Origin: Siphonodentalium dalli
Lineage: Eukaryota; Mollusca; Scaphopoda; Gadilida; Siphonodentaliidae
Assembly: GCA_032622095.1 (NCBI GenBank)
Contig: CP136066.1
Span: 230,088,961 to 230,152,960, forward strand
Direction: 5' to 3'
DNA length: 64,000 nucleotides
Shown here: positions 22,442-34,195 of the stretch, piece after piece
Layout of the letters: every line of letters begins with the position of its first letter
Numbering within the stretch: the first letter of the stretch is position 1
Made by a program: the position numbers and the translations under genes
Notes under the pieces: generated by a model
What the model saw: only the letters and a program-made list of their open reading frames with translations
Told to the model about the DNA's origin: nothing
Database searches by the model: none

Positions 22442-23254
22442 GTATGAACTAAACGTTTTGTCAAATGATCCTGATATCTCAAAATAGATGCGGAATGTAT
22501 GTGACTGGTAATATTAAGGATGCGCCCCATTCGTGAATTTTCAAAAAATCTCAAAGTTTAAACAATCATTTTGAAGCAAAAAATCATTATCCTTTATAAC
22601 CAATGTATGCTATAGTATCATAACACATGATTACCTCACAGTATGAGAGATATGTTCGAATTATGAAAAAAAGTGGTTTTTAAAAATATAAACAACCATT
22701 TTTTTATGTAGGTCGATAGACAATCTGACAGGAAATATTTTCAAAACAACACACTGCGAACTAGAGTATGTGCTCAGTCTACCATCTGGAGTCATGACTT
22801 TCTGCGAGAAAATAAATAGAACACTTACATGAAAACAAATTCATAATTTTCATAATTCGAACAAATCTCTGATATTGTTAGGGTAAAGAATTGTTGATAT
22901 AGTACTATAATATACATTGGTTTACAATAATGATTCTTTCCTTAAAATTGATAGTTTGAAATTGAATATTTTTGAAAATTCTCGCATGTGGCGTTTCTTA
23001 ACTCAACTTTGTTCGTGCTCTTATATAGCTACGTACTTTTTCGCTGCTTTTGTTCCAAACTGCGGCTGTTGGTAAGTCATTAGCGAAACAAGGCTTCCAT
23101 CGCACGAATGATTTATCAATTTGCCAGTTTCCCATCCTTCTGGAATCTCATTTTTTAAAGAAATTTTAAAACAAAAAACTCGTTCGTGTATATCTGTTTT
23201 TGGTCAAACTGAGTGTTAACGAAGGTATATGAGATAATGTAAACAATATCATTG

Positions 23255-23689
23255 TTAAAGATACTCAATCCGATTCGACGGTCCCCATATCATCAGATTC
23301 CAACAGCAAATTATTTTTTTAAATGCCGCTTCAGTTATCAGAATCGAGTAATTGCCCAAAAATAATGCTAACCACAGTCAACTATAGTATATTATTGCCA
23401 AAAACCGGCTATTTATCAACGTTTTGTTCAACTAACTTTTGCAGATTGTCAAATATCTGACACAAAAATGCCACTGGATTTTAGAGTTATCGATCGTCAT
23501 CCGCTATCTGGTCAGATAAGTTCTTCTCTTCTTGGGTTTACTGGGCCACATAAAATTAAAATAATAGATTTCAAACATTGATATCTGATCACTCCTAGCT
23601 TTGATGGGTGGGTTCCTCGACTCGAGTCAAATATTTTTTACCACCCGAATAGTAATTTGCGATTGTTAATTCGGATTGAGTACCTTTAA
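23255..23689. mobile_element. TTAA MITE, TTAAAGGTACTCAATCCGA family, copy B
   Basis: Starts TTAAAGATACTCAATCCGAT and ends ATTCGGATTGAGTACCTTTAA at single TTAA borders. It shares subterminal words with copy A (TGATATCTGATCACTC, GGTTCCTCGACTCGAGTCAA). It lies in the CUB intron and ends 49 bp before CUB exon B. Confidence 0.8.
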
Positions 23690-23738
23690 CCAAACGACCC
23701 CGAGAATAAGGATATATGAGACATGTATTTGTTTTTAG

Positions 23739-23886
23739 GTACGACACCTCTCGGGCAGACAGCTTCTGCAGACGTTCAGTGGTCGTCATCATAGTATTGG
23801 CCAGACATTCTACGGGAAAACATTCAAAATCATTTTCCATTCTGATCACATCGTTGAGTATTCTGGATTCCGTATGTCATACCGAC
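23739..23886 (+). CDS. CUB/ZP protein copy 2, CUB exon B
   Basis: The acceptor TTTGTTTTTAG ends at 23738 and the donor GTGAGT begins at 23887. The exon is read in phase 0 and ends one base into a codon. It encodes the C-terminal half of a CUB domain: GRQLLQTFSGRH, then KIIFHSDHIVEYSGFRMSY, matching the family pattern of F.SD then SGF.+.Y. The phase-1 end fits the phase-1 start of the ZP exons at 2900 and 31285, which supports a CUB-then-ZP protein. The correct frame is not the longest open frame here. Confidence 0.8.
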
Positions 23887-23932
23887 GTGAGTACTGCCAC
23901 ATATATATACATACGTGAGTAATATATGTTAT

Positions 23933-24061
23933 TAATTGGTTGTTTCCATATTGGCCGAGTTATGAGGCCGAGATCACCGTATTGGCATGAGGCCACAGGC
24001 CGGAGGCTAATACGACAGACCGAGGCCTCATAACTCGGTCAATGTGGAAACAACCAATTAA
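23933..24061. repeat. Palindromic element in the CUB-ZP intron
   Basis: TTAATTGGTTGTTTCCATAT pairs with a right end AATGTGGAAACAACCAATTAA, and GGCCGAGTTATGAGGCC with GAGGCCTCATAACTCGG. The hairpin is about 130 bp. The loop contains GAGGCCACAGGCCGGAGGC. Confidence 0.8.
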
Positions 24062-24384
24062 GTATTTTATTAATTAGCAACAACGTAATAATTGTTTCAC
24101 AGGATGAATATATTAACATAGATATACCATTGTCAGTATGTGCTTTATTACATTAACAATTATTCCAGCAATTTTTATTCTTGTTAACTTTGTGAAGAAC
24201 TTGCAGCGATTTCACAGTGCTATCAGTTTCCACTGGGAATGATATTGATACGGATACATGTAGTTCATACACGTGCATGTATATTTACTCCCAATAAACA
24301 GTGACCGTAATTCATCCGAAATCAACTGCAATCTATCTTCCGTCGACCCAATATTCTTTGCCGATCGAGCTAATTACGTATGAC

Positions 24385-24500
24385 GTCATTTACGTTACCT
24401 TGACTTATTGGCCGCGTTTTCTACCTATTGGCCGACTTTTTGTTACTTATTGGCCGCGTTTTCTACTTATTTGCCGACTTTTTGTTACGTATGACGCGGG
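24385..24500. repeat. Short tandem repeat (TTATTGGCCGCGTTTTCTAC)
   Basis: About two and a half units alternating TATTGGCCGCGTTTTCTAC and TATTGGCCGACTTTTTGTTAC, with TACGTATGAC words at both sides. No coding signal. Confidence 0.6.
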
Positions 24501-25296
24501 CAGCGTTCTACTTATTGCGGCCGATAACCTCATATGTATACGTACGTAGGCCATATTGTTTTTCATATACAGCGACATCTCCATCCCTATTTCAAGCTGA
24601 GATTCGAGAAAAACTATTATACTCTCATGTCATCAGTGAGTCAAAGTTGAAAACAATAGTACTTACCTTATGCGGACCGCTGTATTCTATCGACAACGAA
24701 ATAGATAATTAAGATAACAAGTATATATTGATTATAAATTCATAAGCGAGAAGCGCTCACACATGTGAAGCCCATGGGGTGAATTTCCGAATATGCCAAT
24801 ACTTTCATCGCTCTGCAAATTTTGAGGTACTACATAATATTGTAAATGTTGGAAGTTTATGTCTCCATAAACATATTTCGCAAATGTGGGCTGGTCATAT
24901 CCTCGTTGGCTTTCGGTTTTGTTTTTTCTACACCAATAATGCACATTATAGTACAGATTTTTCGAAGAAAGCCACCGATTATTATGCAATATCACTTCCA
25001 AATATTTATAGAAATATGAAGAGTAACAATCACTGTACCCATGTCTTGCATACAATTACGATTATTGTTATTTATACAATCGAAAGGCTCCGTTGCTGAA
25101 CAAGATACAGATACCAATGAATGCCGCTTTATAAAAAGCATACATGCTTCCGTGAAGTTCCAGATATTATCTGACCACACAGTAAGGTTGAATACAAATC
25201 AATTACATATTTGCAGTGGTTATTCGTGTTTCATCGATTGCTTTATAAATGTATGTCAATGCCTAAATTTTACGACTGTTTACAAATGTGTTTATA

Positions 25297-25520
25297 TGTA
25301 ATGGCCCTTTAAAGTTTAATATACTCTTTAACTCACCTAGTTCCCTTCTGTCTTTGGCACACTATCTTATTTCTTCTCCTCGTTCTTTGTTCCCTCCCCC
25401 TCGTTCCCGCAAATCTATGTCCGTCCAACTCGCTCCTCGTCCGTCTCGCCCCCACTTCCTGTCGACCCCAAGAGGCCAACTATAATTCGCAGATGTGCAA
25501 ACCATTCATCGTTCATTACA
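25297..25520 (-). repeat. 3' LTR of the Gypsy element
   Basis: 224 bp, TGTAAT to ATTACA. It shares with the other LTR CCCTTCTGTCTTTGGC, CTTCCTGTCGACCCCAAGAG and CGCAGATGTGCAAACC. On the minus strand it is the downstream LTR. A weak purine stretch (GGAGGAATG) lies just upstream of it. Confidence 0.8.
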
Positions 25521-25852
25521 TTACATTCCTCCATGCCTCAACAAGAACATGTCCACATGTTCTGACATCAAAACCATACTATAACCTGGAAATATTGACA
25601 ACTGCTCTGTTAGTTAACTTATATACAATGTCACCGAGTTATATGCTCGTCCTACGACACAGAACAACTTTACAATTTAAAAGTCTCCAATGTACATATT
25701 GTCATAATAATTATTATTATTATTTTGTTCTTGTTTGACACCAATCTGTACAAATTAAAAGTATTTTATGATCCTGCTACCCACAATAACAGTATGACAG
25801 ATTTTCTCAATATTTGTAAAATCAGTATATCAATAGTTATCACATGAACTTC

Positions 25853-26770
25853 CTAATCGAAAACCTGATAGGATTCCAAATGAGCCAGCTTCCTAGTCAG
25901 TCTGCCAGCACGTGTTCTCTGTGATCTCCAACTGTCCATTCGCTCAACTACCTCATCCAACCGAGGCCTGATATTGGGCAACGTGTCAGAATGGGGGGAT
26001 AAGTCCCATGGTGTGATACATATAGTTCTGACGATGGTCAGGTATGATTCCACTATCTTGTCCCATACTACTTGTCCTTTTGGCTGCTCAGTTATTGTTT
26101 CTATTTCTAACTGAAATATAAACCCCCCTAAATGGTGTTATTCTCTCATAATGCACAAACTTCTGTGTCCGGCCTTCGACCATTCGAACCTTATAAACTA
26201 CATCAGATATTATCTTTATAATTTTGAAACGACCGACCATTTCTTACACAGTTTTGGACATTGACCTTTCTTTGCAGATGGTTTGTATACCATAACAAGA
26301 TCGCCAATGGCATAATTTGGACCTTGTTTCCTCTTGTCAAAGAAATGTTTCTGTCTCTCTTGAGCAGACCTAGCATTATCCCGAACCTTATCAAAACTAA
26401 AGTCTAACCTCTTTCTGAGCTTTCGAGCTTTCGAGCAAATTCAGATAGATTCTCAATCTTCCATACATCAAATATATAGGAAGCGTGACCTCTCTGCCAA
26501 ACATGAGAAAATGAGGGGTAAATTTAGTAGAGGAGTGAACACTAGATCGATATGCCAATAAAACTATTGGTAAATGCTGATCCCATTCTCACTGGTTATC
26601 CTGCTATGAATAACACCCTCCTTCAACACCAGTCTGTTCCACTGTGTCCATAAACTCCTCACCGCTTTCGAACAACCAACTGGGCACCCTGGTCTACTGA
26701 TCGGCACAGAGGCCTTCATCATCTCTAAAATCAGTCGTATATCTGGGTCAGCTTCCTGTTTATGACCCAT
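25853..26770 (-). pseudogene. Gypsy integrase remnant, catalytic core deleted
   Basis: The upstream part (26564-26770) has CSKAVRSLWTQWNRLVLKEG, which in Gypsy elements lies just before the zinc-binding and core domains. The sequence then passes, at about 26550-26565, directly to words that belong at the end of the core (the other frame reads YRSSVHSSTKFTPHFL then FGREVTLP). So the DDE-type core of roughly 200 residues is missing. The C-terminal part (25853-26350) survives in pieces, with VVERMDSWRSQRTRAGRL near the end. Confidence 0.7.
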
Positions 26771-27192
26771 TCCATTAAGTGTACTCTTGAAATCAACCGA
26801 GCCTTCCTTCTGCTCAATGGTAGTGGCACATATGTCATTGTTTTCCTGACTAACTCCTGGGAAGCGGCTATATGATACCTCACCAGAAGAGCAATCATTC
26901 TTATTTGCTCCCAGAATCTCCCAAGGGAAGCTGCTATATGCTGCCTCAACTGAGTTTCCCTTTCAGCAAATAGTACTCTTGACAATGCATCTGCATTTCC
27001 ATTCGCCACTCCATCTTTGTATCTAATCACAAAATCATATGCTGAAAGCTCAATAGCCCACATTTCTCTTCTCCCAGTTGGGTCAGATCCAGCTTTCAGA
27101 TCTCTGCAATTCTCCAAGGGTTTATGATCAGTAAAAAATGTACTCCTACCAGATAAGGTCGAAAATGCATGATTTCCCTTATAATTGCCCAA
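26731..27192 (-). pseudogene. Gypsy RNase H region
   Basis: Carries FFTDHKPLENC, REMWAIELSAYDFVIRYKDG and NADALSRV, typical of the RNase H and connection part of Ty3/Gypsy polyproteins. It follows reverse transcriptase in the minus orientation, in a different frame from it, showing frame decay. Confidence 0.8.
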
Positions 27193-27474
27193 AATTCTCT
27201 GTCATAAATGCTCCATCTCCTAGCTGTTTTGACAAGGCAGCACTTGCATAAGATATGACATGTTCCTTCCCATCCAAATGTTGTGACAGAACTGAGCTCG
27301 ATAATAAGATGCTAAGCCCAGAAAACTCTTAACTTCTTTCACTGTTAACGGAAACAGGAAACATTCTTACCTTCTCAATATTTGTGAAATCTGGTTCTAC
27401 ACATTGTGCCGAAACCTGGTGACCCAAGAAAGTTACTTTATCCTGGAACAAATGACATTTGACATGTTTTGCTT

Positions 27475-28470
27475 TTAAGCCGGCACGTCGGAGGCGGTAA
27501 AGACTTCAGATAAAGCTTCCAAATGAGACTCAAAGTCTGAAGTAAACAAAATTACGTCGTCGATATAGACCAGACAGTTTCTCCAATTCATTCCGGTCAG
27601 AACCATTTCCATTAAGCGTTGGCAGGTAGCCGGTACGTTGGACAAACCAAAAGTTAAAATATTAACGTGATACAACCCAGTTCCTGTTGAAAAAGCTGTT
27701 TTGCTGTTATCAGACTCATCCATGTCAATCTGCCAATAACATGATGCCATATCAATCGTACTTAGAAACTTTGCACAAGATAGAGTATCGATACAGTCAT
27801 CAATGCGTGGTAAAGGATGTGCGTCTTTCTGTGTGATGGAGTTTACACGCCTATAATCAATGCAAAAACGTATTGATCAATCATTTTTTCTCACTAACAC
27901 TATTGGAGAACACCATGGACTTTGACTGGGATCGACAATCCCTGACTGAATTATTTGCGACAGGGTTTCATCAACTTCATTCCTATAACCATGAGGAATA
28001 CGCCGTGGGAGTTGTTTTATTGGTCTCTCATTGCCAGTATTGATCACATGTTTGACCAACCCTGTTCTACCAAGGTCATCGGGACCTGTGCTAAACACAT
28101 CTTGGTAATCGGCAACTAGTTTGTCAACTTTACAACTTTGGGAATGTGTTAACTTTTGATAATTAATATCCACATTCAAACTCTTCTTATCGATTTCAGA
28201 GTTTGTGTTCACAACATTTACGTTGATTTTTTTGTCACAAACTTTGTCATTAAACAATTCATACACACCTACTCGAGCAATTTTTGTCCCTGAATCAACA
28301 GCCAAATGGAAACTTCCCAATTGCATATTCTGATTTAGCAATATCGGAGCCTTGCTCACATTCATAATATGTGCTATAGTTGTGGAATCCTTAGCTACAC
28401 CTGCTGACCTAGCTATCATCAAACCACAGTCATTCTGAAAACTTCCATCTGGTTCAATAACACCGGTCAT
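27475..28470 (-). pseudogene. Gypsy reverse transcriptase
   Basis: Begins with PRRIPHGYRNEVDETLSQI, then SGIVDPSQSPWCSPIVLVRK, then in a second frame SCYWQIDMDESDNSKTAF, LTFGLSNVPATCQRLME and the active-site motif YIDDVILFT. The motif order matches Ty3/Gypsy reverse transcriptase. There is a frame break between 27750 and 27877. Confidence 0.85.
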
Positions 28471-28744
28471 TCCATCACAAACAATGTCATTATTGTTGGC
28501 TCACTCTAAGCGTACCTTAATTAACTTTTCACTTCTGGCTGGAATCCATTCTTCATTGAACATAGACACTGAACAGACCTGAGGAATTTTATGCACGCCA
28601 TTTTGGGAGAAATGGAATTGCTTCATTTCCAATATGCAGCACACCAGTTTGCGAGTCAATGACACCTCCAGCATCCTTTATAAAATTCCACCCTATGAGA
28701 GCCGGAAATGATACACAGTTAGCAATAAGAAACATATAATCAAA

Positions 28745-29038
28745 TTATTTTGCACCAACTGATATTGAGACCCTTAATTCACCCAGTAACTCAACTGGTT
28801 GATCATGAACAGAAATAGCAGATATTTTGATTGCAATAAGTTTTCTAGATCTCAATATCTCATGACTCATCCTAAAGTTGTCACTGATTATACACACTGA
28901 AGAACCTGTATCCACTAATACCTTGGTTTGTACCCCACCAATAGTGACCAATATCAGAGAAGATAGACCATTTAAGTTTGACACGTTGCCCAATTGTTTA
29001 ACTTCAGAGGCCGGCATTTTGGGCTCAATCCCAGCCAT
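28745..29038 (-). pseudogene. Gypsy aspartic protease
   Basis: The retropepsin motif VLVDTGSSVCIIS is clear, preceded by ILVTIGGVQTK. About 97 codons. It lies between the gag zinc knuckle and reverse transcriptase but in a different frame from gag. Confidence 0.8.
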
Positions 29039-29045
29039 TAATAGT

Positions 29046-29900
29046 TTAAATCTTGACCTGAATTTCTTGAATCATATTGCTGTCAGTTTTGGGAATAAAA
29101 TCCACATGAATATGAACCTCGAACACGACCTTGACTCCCGTACGACCCCTTTGTTTTGAAACAGTGGGACATTCACGATATAAATGACCAATACCACGAC
29201 AACGGTAACAGATGACCCCCTCCGTAACAGAGAATTTCCCTCTTGATTGAGGCCAACCCCGATCTGAAATACTAAGTGCAGCTATCCGCTCTTGCATTCG
29301 GTCGATCTGACCTTGAAGAGCAGCAAATTCAGTAATTGGCTCATGGGAGTTCACATGAGCTTGGACCATGTTTACTTCTGCAATGTTTTTTTTCACAATG
29401 CTATTGCGAACTTCCAATTTTGCAGCCATTTCTAATGCATCATGAACCGATTTTGGCTCTTTCCTCCGAATTTTCAAACCTATTTCCCCAATACCAGCAA
29501 GGAACCGAGTTAAAACTACATCCTCTTCTGCCTTCACATTGTATTTGGGATAAGCTTTTGTCATTAATCTCCGCAATTCACCAATATAAAAACACTGCTA
29601 GATTCTCACCTGTTTTCCGAGATCGATTTGTCAGCTCAGCTCGAAATGCATCCACACAAGCCACTGAAGAGTAAGCCTCTATAAAAAATCTCAATTACCT
29701 TATCCCAATCTGCCTTCTTTTACTTTGGTATGGCTCGAAAAACCGAAAATGCTTCATCGCCCAGTAATGTAGGGAATATTTCTAAATATTTCTTTCGTGC
29801 ATAAACTTGGGCCCAGTATTCAAACTGTTCCAACTACCCGTCAGTAGTAATCACCCTGTCGCCCAAGAAATTTATCAGGAGGAGGTGCAACAAATGATGC
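29046..29900 (-). pseudogene. Gypsy gag with CCHC zinc knuckle
   Basis: The C-terminal part has one CCHC knuckle, CYRCRGIGHLYREC (C-x2-C-x4-H-x4-C), after a region with LTRFLAGIGEIGLKIRRK. A separate frame at about 29700-29850 has WAQVYARKKYLEIFPTLLG and FSVFRAIP, which belong to the gag N-terminal part. Several frame changes separate the pieces. Confidence 0.75.
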
Positions 29901-30178
29901 CATATTTATTTATGTATCTTGAAACAAATAAAGTCAACACTACGATCTGACTCAGAATCCGAATCAGAACTTGATAAGCACTCAATGTCTGACTCAAAAA
30001 GGTTAATAATATATTGGCCAATATAACTACATCTAAATCCTGAAAATTTTGCAAAAAAATTCACTTCGGCCCTAAATTCCTGAATCAAAACATTGAACCA
30101 CTGCTTCTTCACATCAGATAATGCATGCAGGCCATTATAAAGGTTACAGTACATTTATCTCTTTTTACTTGGCAACCG

Positions 30179-30715
30179 CTAGTTTTTGACTCTCTTTATA
30201 ATTTGTTCATCCCACGATATGGTCCAATACCTAGTGTAGGACTGCTTGGTGCAGTTATGTAATTTAATCAATGCATTGATCTCAATAATTTTCTTGTTAA
30301 TTGATTTTTGGTATCGAATAACATCAGACGACTTCAAACCAAACTCAGACAGGACAATGTCATTTGTAGAATAAAATTTCTCAAAACAGCAAGTTGGAAT
30401 GTTCACAAAACCAACTAATGCAGTTGGAAATATTTTCTTTATAGCCGATTCAAATTCTAACATCCGATTGAATACTGTTTCAGCGGAATTGTCATTAGGG
30501 CAAATGAACTCGGCCGCTATTTTGACAATAACCTGTGTATTAGATGATTTCTCCCACGATGATAATATTACCACTGCCTCATCTTTCAACAGCTCAATGG
30601 AAGCACCTCGGATAATTTTTTATTCAATATTTATATCTTTCGGCTGTGGATATTTGTCAAATTTATTTGCACGAGAATCGGCAGCAAAGAAACATCTTCC
30701 AACTCCAGGCACCAT
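30179..30715 (-). pseudogene. Extra 5' ORF of the Gypsy element, SGNH-hydrolase-like, interrupted by one stop
   Basis: From ATG at 30715 the frame reads with one in-frame TAA at 30620-30622 and then stays open to about 30179. Visible words are FFAADSRANKF near the start, IIRGASIELL, DEAVVILSSWE, VIVKIAAEF and FPTALVGFVNIPT. This order resembles SGNH/GDSL hydrolases (a GDS-like block, a beta strand followed by an oxyanion-type loop, then a later strand), but the first glycine is alanine and no convincing block V histidine was found. It lies between the primer-binding site and gag, an unusual place for an extra gene. The assignment is inference. Confidence 0.4.
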
Positions 30716-30899
30716 GATTATCACAACCTGTGAAATTTAAAGCCATATTTCAGATTCTTAGAATTGCACCAATTAGGAGAGTATATTATAGGTATGTGTG
30801 TGTCAGAAGCAGTTTGATACTACCTCCATGACAAAATTATAAACGACACAATTTAAAACTTTTCTTGAATTTCCATTTGACTTCATAAACACGAATTTC

Positions 30900-30920
30900 T
30901 CGATCCCACCGCTGCCACCA
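30900..30920 (-). promoter_or_regulatory. Primer-binding site of the Gypsy element
   Basis: On the minus strand, one base after the 5' LTR, the sequence reads TGGTGGCAGCGGTGGGAT. Starting with TGG is what a tRNA 3' CCA primer would need. The tRNA identity was not determined. Confidence 0.65.
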
Positions 30921-30921
30921 A

Positions 30922-31138
30922 TGTAATTGCCCTTTAATATACTATTTAAATCACCTGGATCCCTTCTGTCTTTGGCCCACTATCTTATTTCTTCACCTCG
31001 TTCTTTCTTCCCTCTCTCTCGTTTCCGCAATTTTCTGTCCGTCCAACCCGCTCCTCGTCCGTCTCGCCCCCACTTCCTGTCGACCCCAAGAGGCCAACTC
31101 CAATTCGCAGATGTGCAAACCATTCATCGTTCATTACA
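30922..31138 (-). repeat. 5' LTR of the Gypsy element
   Basis: 217 bp, TGTAAT to ATTACA. Visibly diverged from the 3' LTR but alignable throughout, including a shared CTCGCCCCCACTTCCTGTCG block. Confidence 0.8.
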
Positions 31139-31284
31139 TTTACAAACAGCAGTGTTTGCTTGAAATCCTATCTACCCTCCCCTCTCTATACAAGTCCGTT
31201 GTTTTGTGTTGTTGTTGTTGTTATTGTACTTGAATGATACGGTGACCATCTAATAGGACAGTGTATCATTAACATTTTGTTCAG

Positions 31285-31490
31285 CTGCCGTTCCCCGCGA
31301 TGCCGTGTCGTTGGAGTGTCACGAATCCACTTTCGAAGTCAATGTGAACATGACGATCATGAAATATGCCTCCGCCCGCCAGGACATCATGCGAATCGAG
31401 CTAGGGGATACGTGTCTGTGCTCATACACAAACCACTCTCATGAATTACTGTTCAACTACAACTACACGGAATGTGAAGGCACAATGACG
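31285..31490 (+). CDS. CUB/ZP protein copy 2, ZP exon 1 (first part of ZP-N)
   Basis: Paralogue of 2900-3105 with the same length (206 bp), phase and boundaries: acceptor TTTTGTTCAG ends at 31284, donor GTTAGT begins at 31491. It keeps SLECHESTFE, MRIELGDTC, HELLF.YNYTEC. It differs by an extra cysteine (DTCLCSY instead of DKCLGSY) and by a divergent stretch after VNMT. The preceding CUB exon B would join with one base plus CT to give a proline codon. The next ZP exon expected here was not found, and joining directly to 35907 would break the frame, so the exon may belong to a broken gene. Confidence 0.8.
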
Positions 31491-33225
31491 GTTAGTGTAG
31501 CTAAGGACGTGTGTTTTGCATAATCCAGTAAATTTGCAATACATTTTTCAACAAAGAATTTACGTGGATCTATCCGGCGACAAATCTTGAATTCCACATA
31601 TCCCTATGTTTATTGTATATATAATCTTAACAGTTATTGAGAGAAGATCAAAACTAAGTATTTTAATACATTTGAGAGGTGAAATTATCCTTTTTATATT
31701 TTTGCCCCATTATAGGCACAAAGAACAGCTTGAATAATTAAAAATACACAACAATCCAACCACAATAGCTCATTGTATTGGCGTTATAATGGGAAGTTTC
31801 ATAATTTTGAGCTGTATGCTTATTTGTATGAAAGTATTAGTTATCTTCGGCAACATCGGGGGTACATGCAGATTTAATTTAATGATGTCGAATGAATCTC
31901 GAGACGGAGGCAAGGGATTCAAAAAGAGACATCCAGCTATTAAATCTCCATGTATACCCCAGATGTTGCCGAAGATAACTATTGTGTTCCCACAACCATG
32001 GCATTGCGTCCTCAATTTAAGTGTGTAGGGTGGTTGTTTTTCTGAGTGAACATAATTATGAAATGTCTTGAATAAAAAAAAGCATGCAACACCCTTAAAG
32101 ATGCAATGTCCGAGTTGCCACCAAATTAGTCAAAACATTGGGCTCAATAGCCAAAATCTGAGACAAATTCAAAACGTGTTACAACGCCCTCTTTTGAAAG
32201 GCGTTATCTGGCCATCACAACCTCCTAACATGGGTGGGATGTCTGAAATATGGCGGTCATTTTAAAGATTTAATAATAACATACAAGTCAGAAAAATTAT
32301 GTTAACGGTCCGAGAAATAGTTTAGATATACATGAATTAGACTGCATTAAACGGAAATACTCATTTGAACACAATATTCTCGGAAGCTATGCTTTTCTCC
32401 TGTATTTCTGTTGTAGAAACTAATTTTCGATTATTCCAATAAGCGGAATATTTCAACCATAGATTAACTAACTGGTATTATCCAATAGAGATTTTTCGCA
32501 GACCGCGTTACGACCGCGTTTAGCTGTGCATTGTCGTATAATATATGTCAAACCTTTCCTTTCGCATTCAATGACGACCAGGATTGAAATCTACAACCCA
32601 TGGCTTATCGATCGCAGTCAGATGTTCGCTTCGCACGACCTATACCACAGTACTAGGCTGTTCGTCAAACCCGAAACGCTGGGTCTCCTTTATAACATAT
32701 CCAATATCCGTTAAAATCCGCTTTGAGCAAATTATTTTACAGCGATTTTAAAACGGCCGATTTTTCCGGTCATTGGAAGTATAGGCTTCTCCGCAATATC
32801 CATTATCGGCGACACCACATCATGTCCACATGCCTTACTGTTGTATTTGGGTTTTCCTTCCCCGTATACTTCCCTGGCCATTCCAGTAGAAATAAGAGCA
32901 CAACAGATATAGGGGTGTCGGTTCAAGCCTTGGTCAAGGACTATCCAGTGTTCCCGGGATTTGGGTATAAATCAGAACGAGCTCACCTCATTTCTCTGTA
33001 TATTCTCTGCAACTATCATGGCATATGTATGATGTATATTCTGGTAGTAGTTATGATACAGGTGAAGAGTAACTCCTACAGTCATCCTATGTGTGACAAC
33101 TGAGTTTGTACTGAGTGACGTTTTTCCTGTACCACGGCCAGATTGATCAGTTTCAAGACTAGTCTATCATAGATGGATAATGAATGCTCTGAAACATTAA
33201 ATGGTTACAATTGTCATAATATAGG
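31491..33225. other. Intron or intergenic sequence of CUB/ZP copy 2
   Basis: Contains one MITE (31839-31980). The position of the missing ZP exon 2 was searched for the words FNNDT, LGNC and TLINDG in the sense frames by reading the available translations, without success. Open frames at 32526-33103 have no recognised domain. Confidence 0.4.
31839..31980. mobile_element. Fold-back MITE, GTTATCTTCGGCAACATCGG family, copy B
   Basis: Starts AGTTATCTTCGGCAACATCG, ends GATGTTGCCGAAGATAACT. The flanks read ATT on both sides (AGTATT before, ATTGTG after), a possible 3-bp target duplication. The two stems are less perfectly paired than in copy A. Confidence 0.8.
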
Positions 33226-33227
33226 GG

Positions 33228-33660
33228 ACATGACAATCTGCGGGATGGGATGGGATATGGGACAAAACGACAATCTGCGGGACATAATTTCAAATTGCGT
33301 GGGACGGCCGATATCTCGATGAATACAAGGCGTAGGGGGCTCATTTTGGTGTTTAACGAAAGGCCCACATTCGCCCTATGCACACATATTAACCCCGCCA
33401 CTGACTGGACACCAGAAGTTGCATTATTTGATCGACAACTGACCTAACATGGGGTGGAATTTGGGATAGAATGACAATCTGCGGGACAGGAATTTCAAAT
33501 TGCGTGGGACGGCCGATATCTCGAGGAATACAGCGCATAGAGGGCTCCTTTTGGTGTCTCACGAAAGGTCCACATTCGCCCTATCCACACACGTTAGCAC
33601 CGACACTGACCGGACACCGGAAGTTACATTATTCGGTCGACAACTGACCTAACATAAAAT
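33228..33660. repeat. 203-bp tandem duplication
   Basis: Two copies beginning GACAATCTGCGGGACA (33270 and 33473) share CAAATTGCGTGGGACGGCCG, GGTCCACATTCGCCCTAT (first copy GGCCC) and GTCGACAACTGACCTAACAT. A short third start is near 33228. No coding signal. Confidence 0.75.
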
Positions 33661-34195
33661 GCCACAAACACGAAAAACTGCGTTCGACATTAATGTTTAG
33701 AATTTAGATTTCTCGATGAATACGCCAGCAAACAACACGTTTTGGGTATCAAATAACGCGGTGGAATACTGTGCATTCATTTATAGCTACAATATGGCTG
33801 TTTTAGTGCGAATATTGTAATGGCCAACACGCAAACACGCGCCGATAAAACAGCTAAAATAGACTCGATGTTTACAATTACAGGATCGATTTCAGCTGGT
33901 ATATTCACTATAATGGGGCGTATAGTATATCAAAATGTAGGATTAGACACAGGGAATGTATTTTTTTTAAATGGGTCCACCAGGCGGTGAAATTGTTGTA
34001 GAAATTCGCTCCAAGATATTCGCACTTATTTTTATTTCAGTTGTGACTAAAAGCCCAGATGCCGGAGCCCGGCGACTAAAAGCCAAGTTACAAAATAGAT
34101 CAACTGGTTTGAACGAATGAATATGTCAATGGTAAGGCTATTCAAAAGAGTATTCAAATCAAATAGTGTTTATAGACTTAAAAACTTATGTGTCC

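Larger units (their letters stand above)
25297..31138 (-). mobile_element. Degenerate Ty3/Gypsy LTR retrotransposon
   Basis: Two direct repeats with termini TGTAAT and ATTACA (25297-25520 and 30922-31138) flank gag, protease, reverse transcriptase, RNase H and integrase in Gypsy order on the minus strand. Flanking 6-mers TTTATA (25291-25296) and TTTACA (31139-31144) may be a target duplication with one change. The LTRs differ by many substitutions and indels, the frames are broken and the integrase core is deleted, so the insertion is old and inactive. It lies antisense in the intron between CUB exon B and ZP exon 1 of copy 2, ending 146 bp before that exon. Confidence 0.85.

Noticed and set aside
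24732-25301. Overlapping frames of 80-107 codons on both strands in the CUB-ZP intron
   Set aside because: No recognised domain and both strands open equally; likely chance in low-stop sequence. A hidden exon between CUB-B and ZP exon 1 cannot be excluded.
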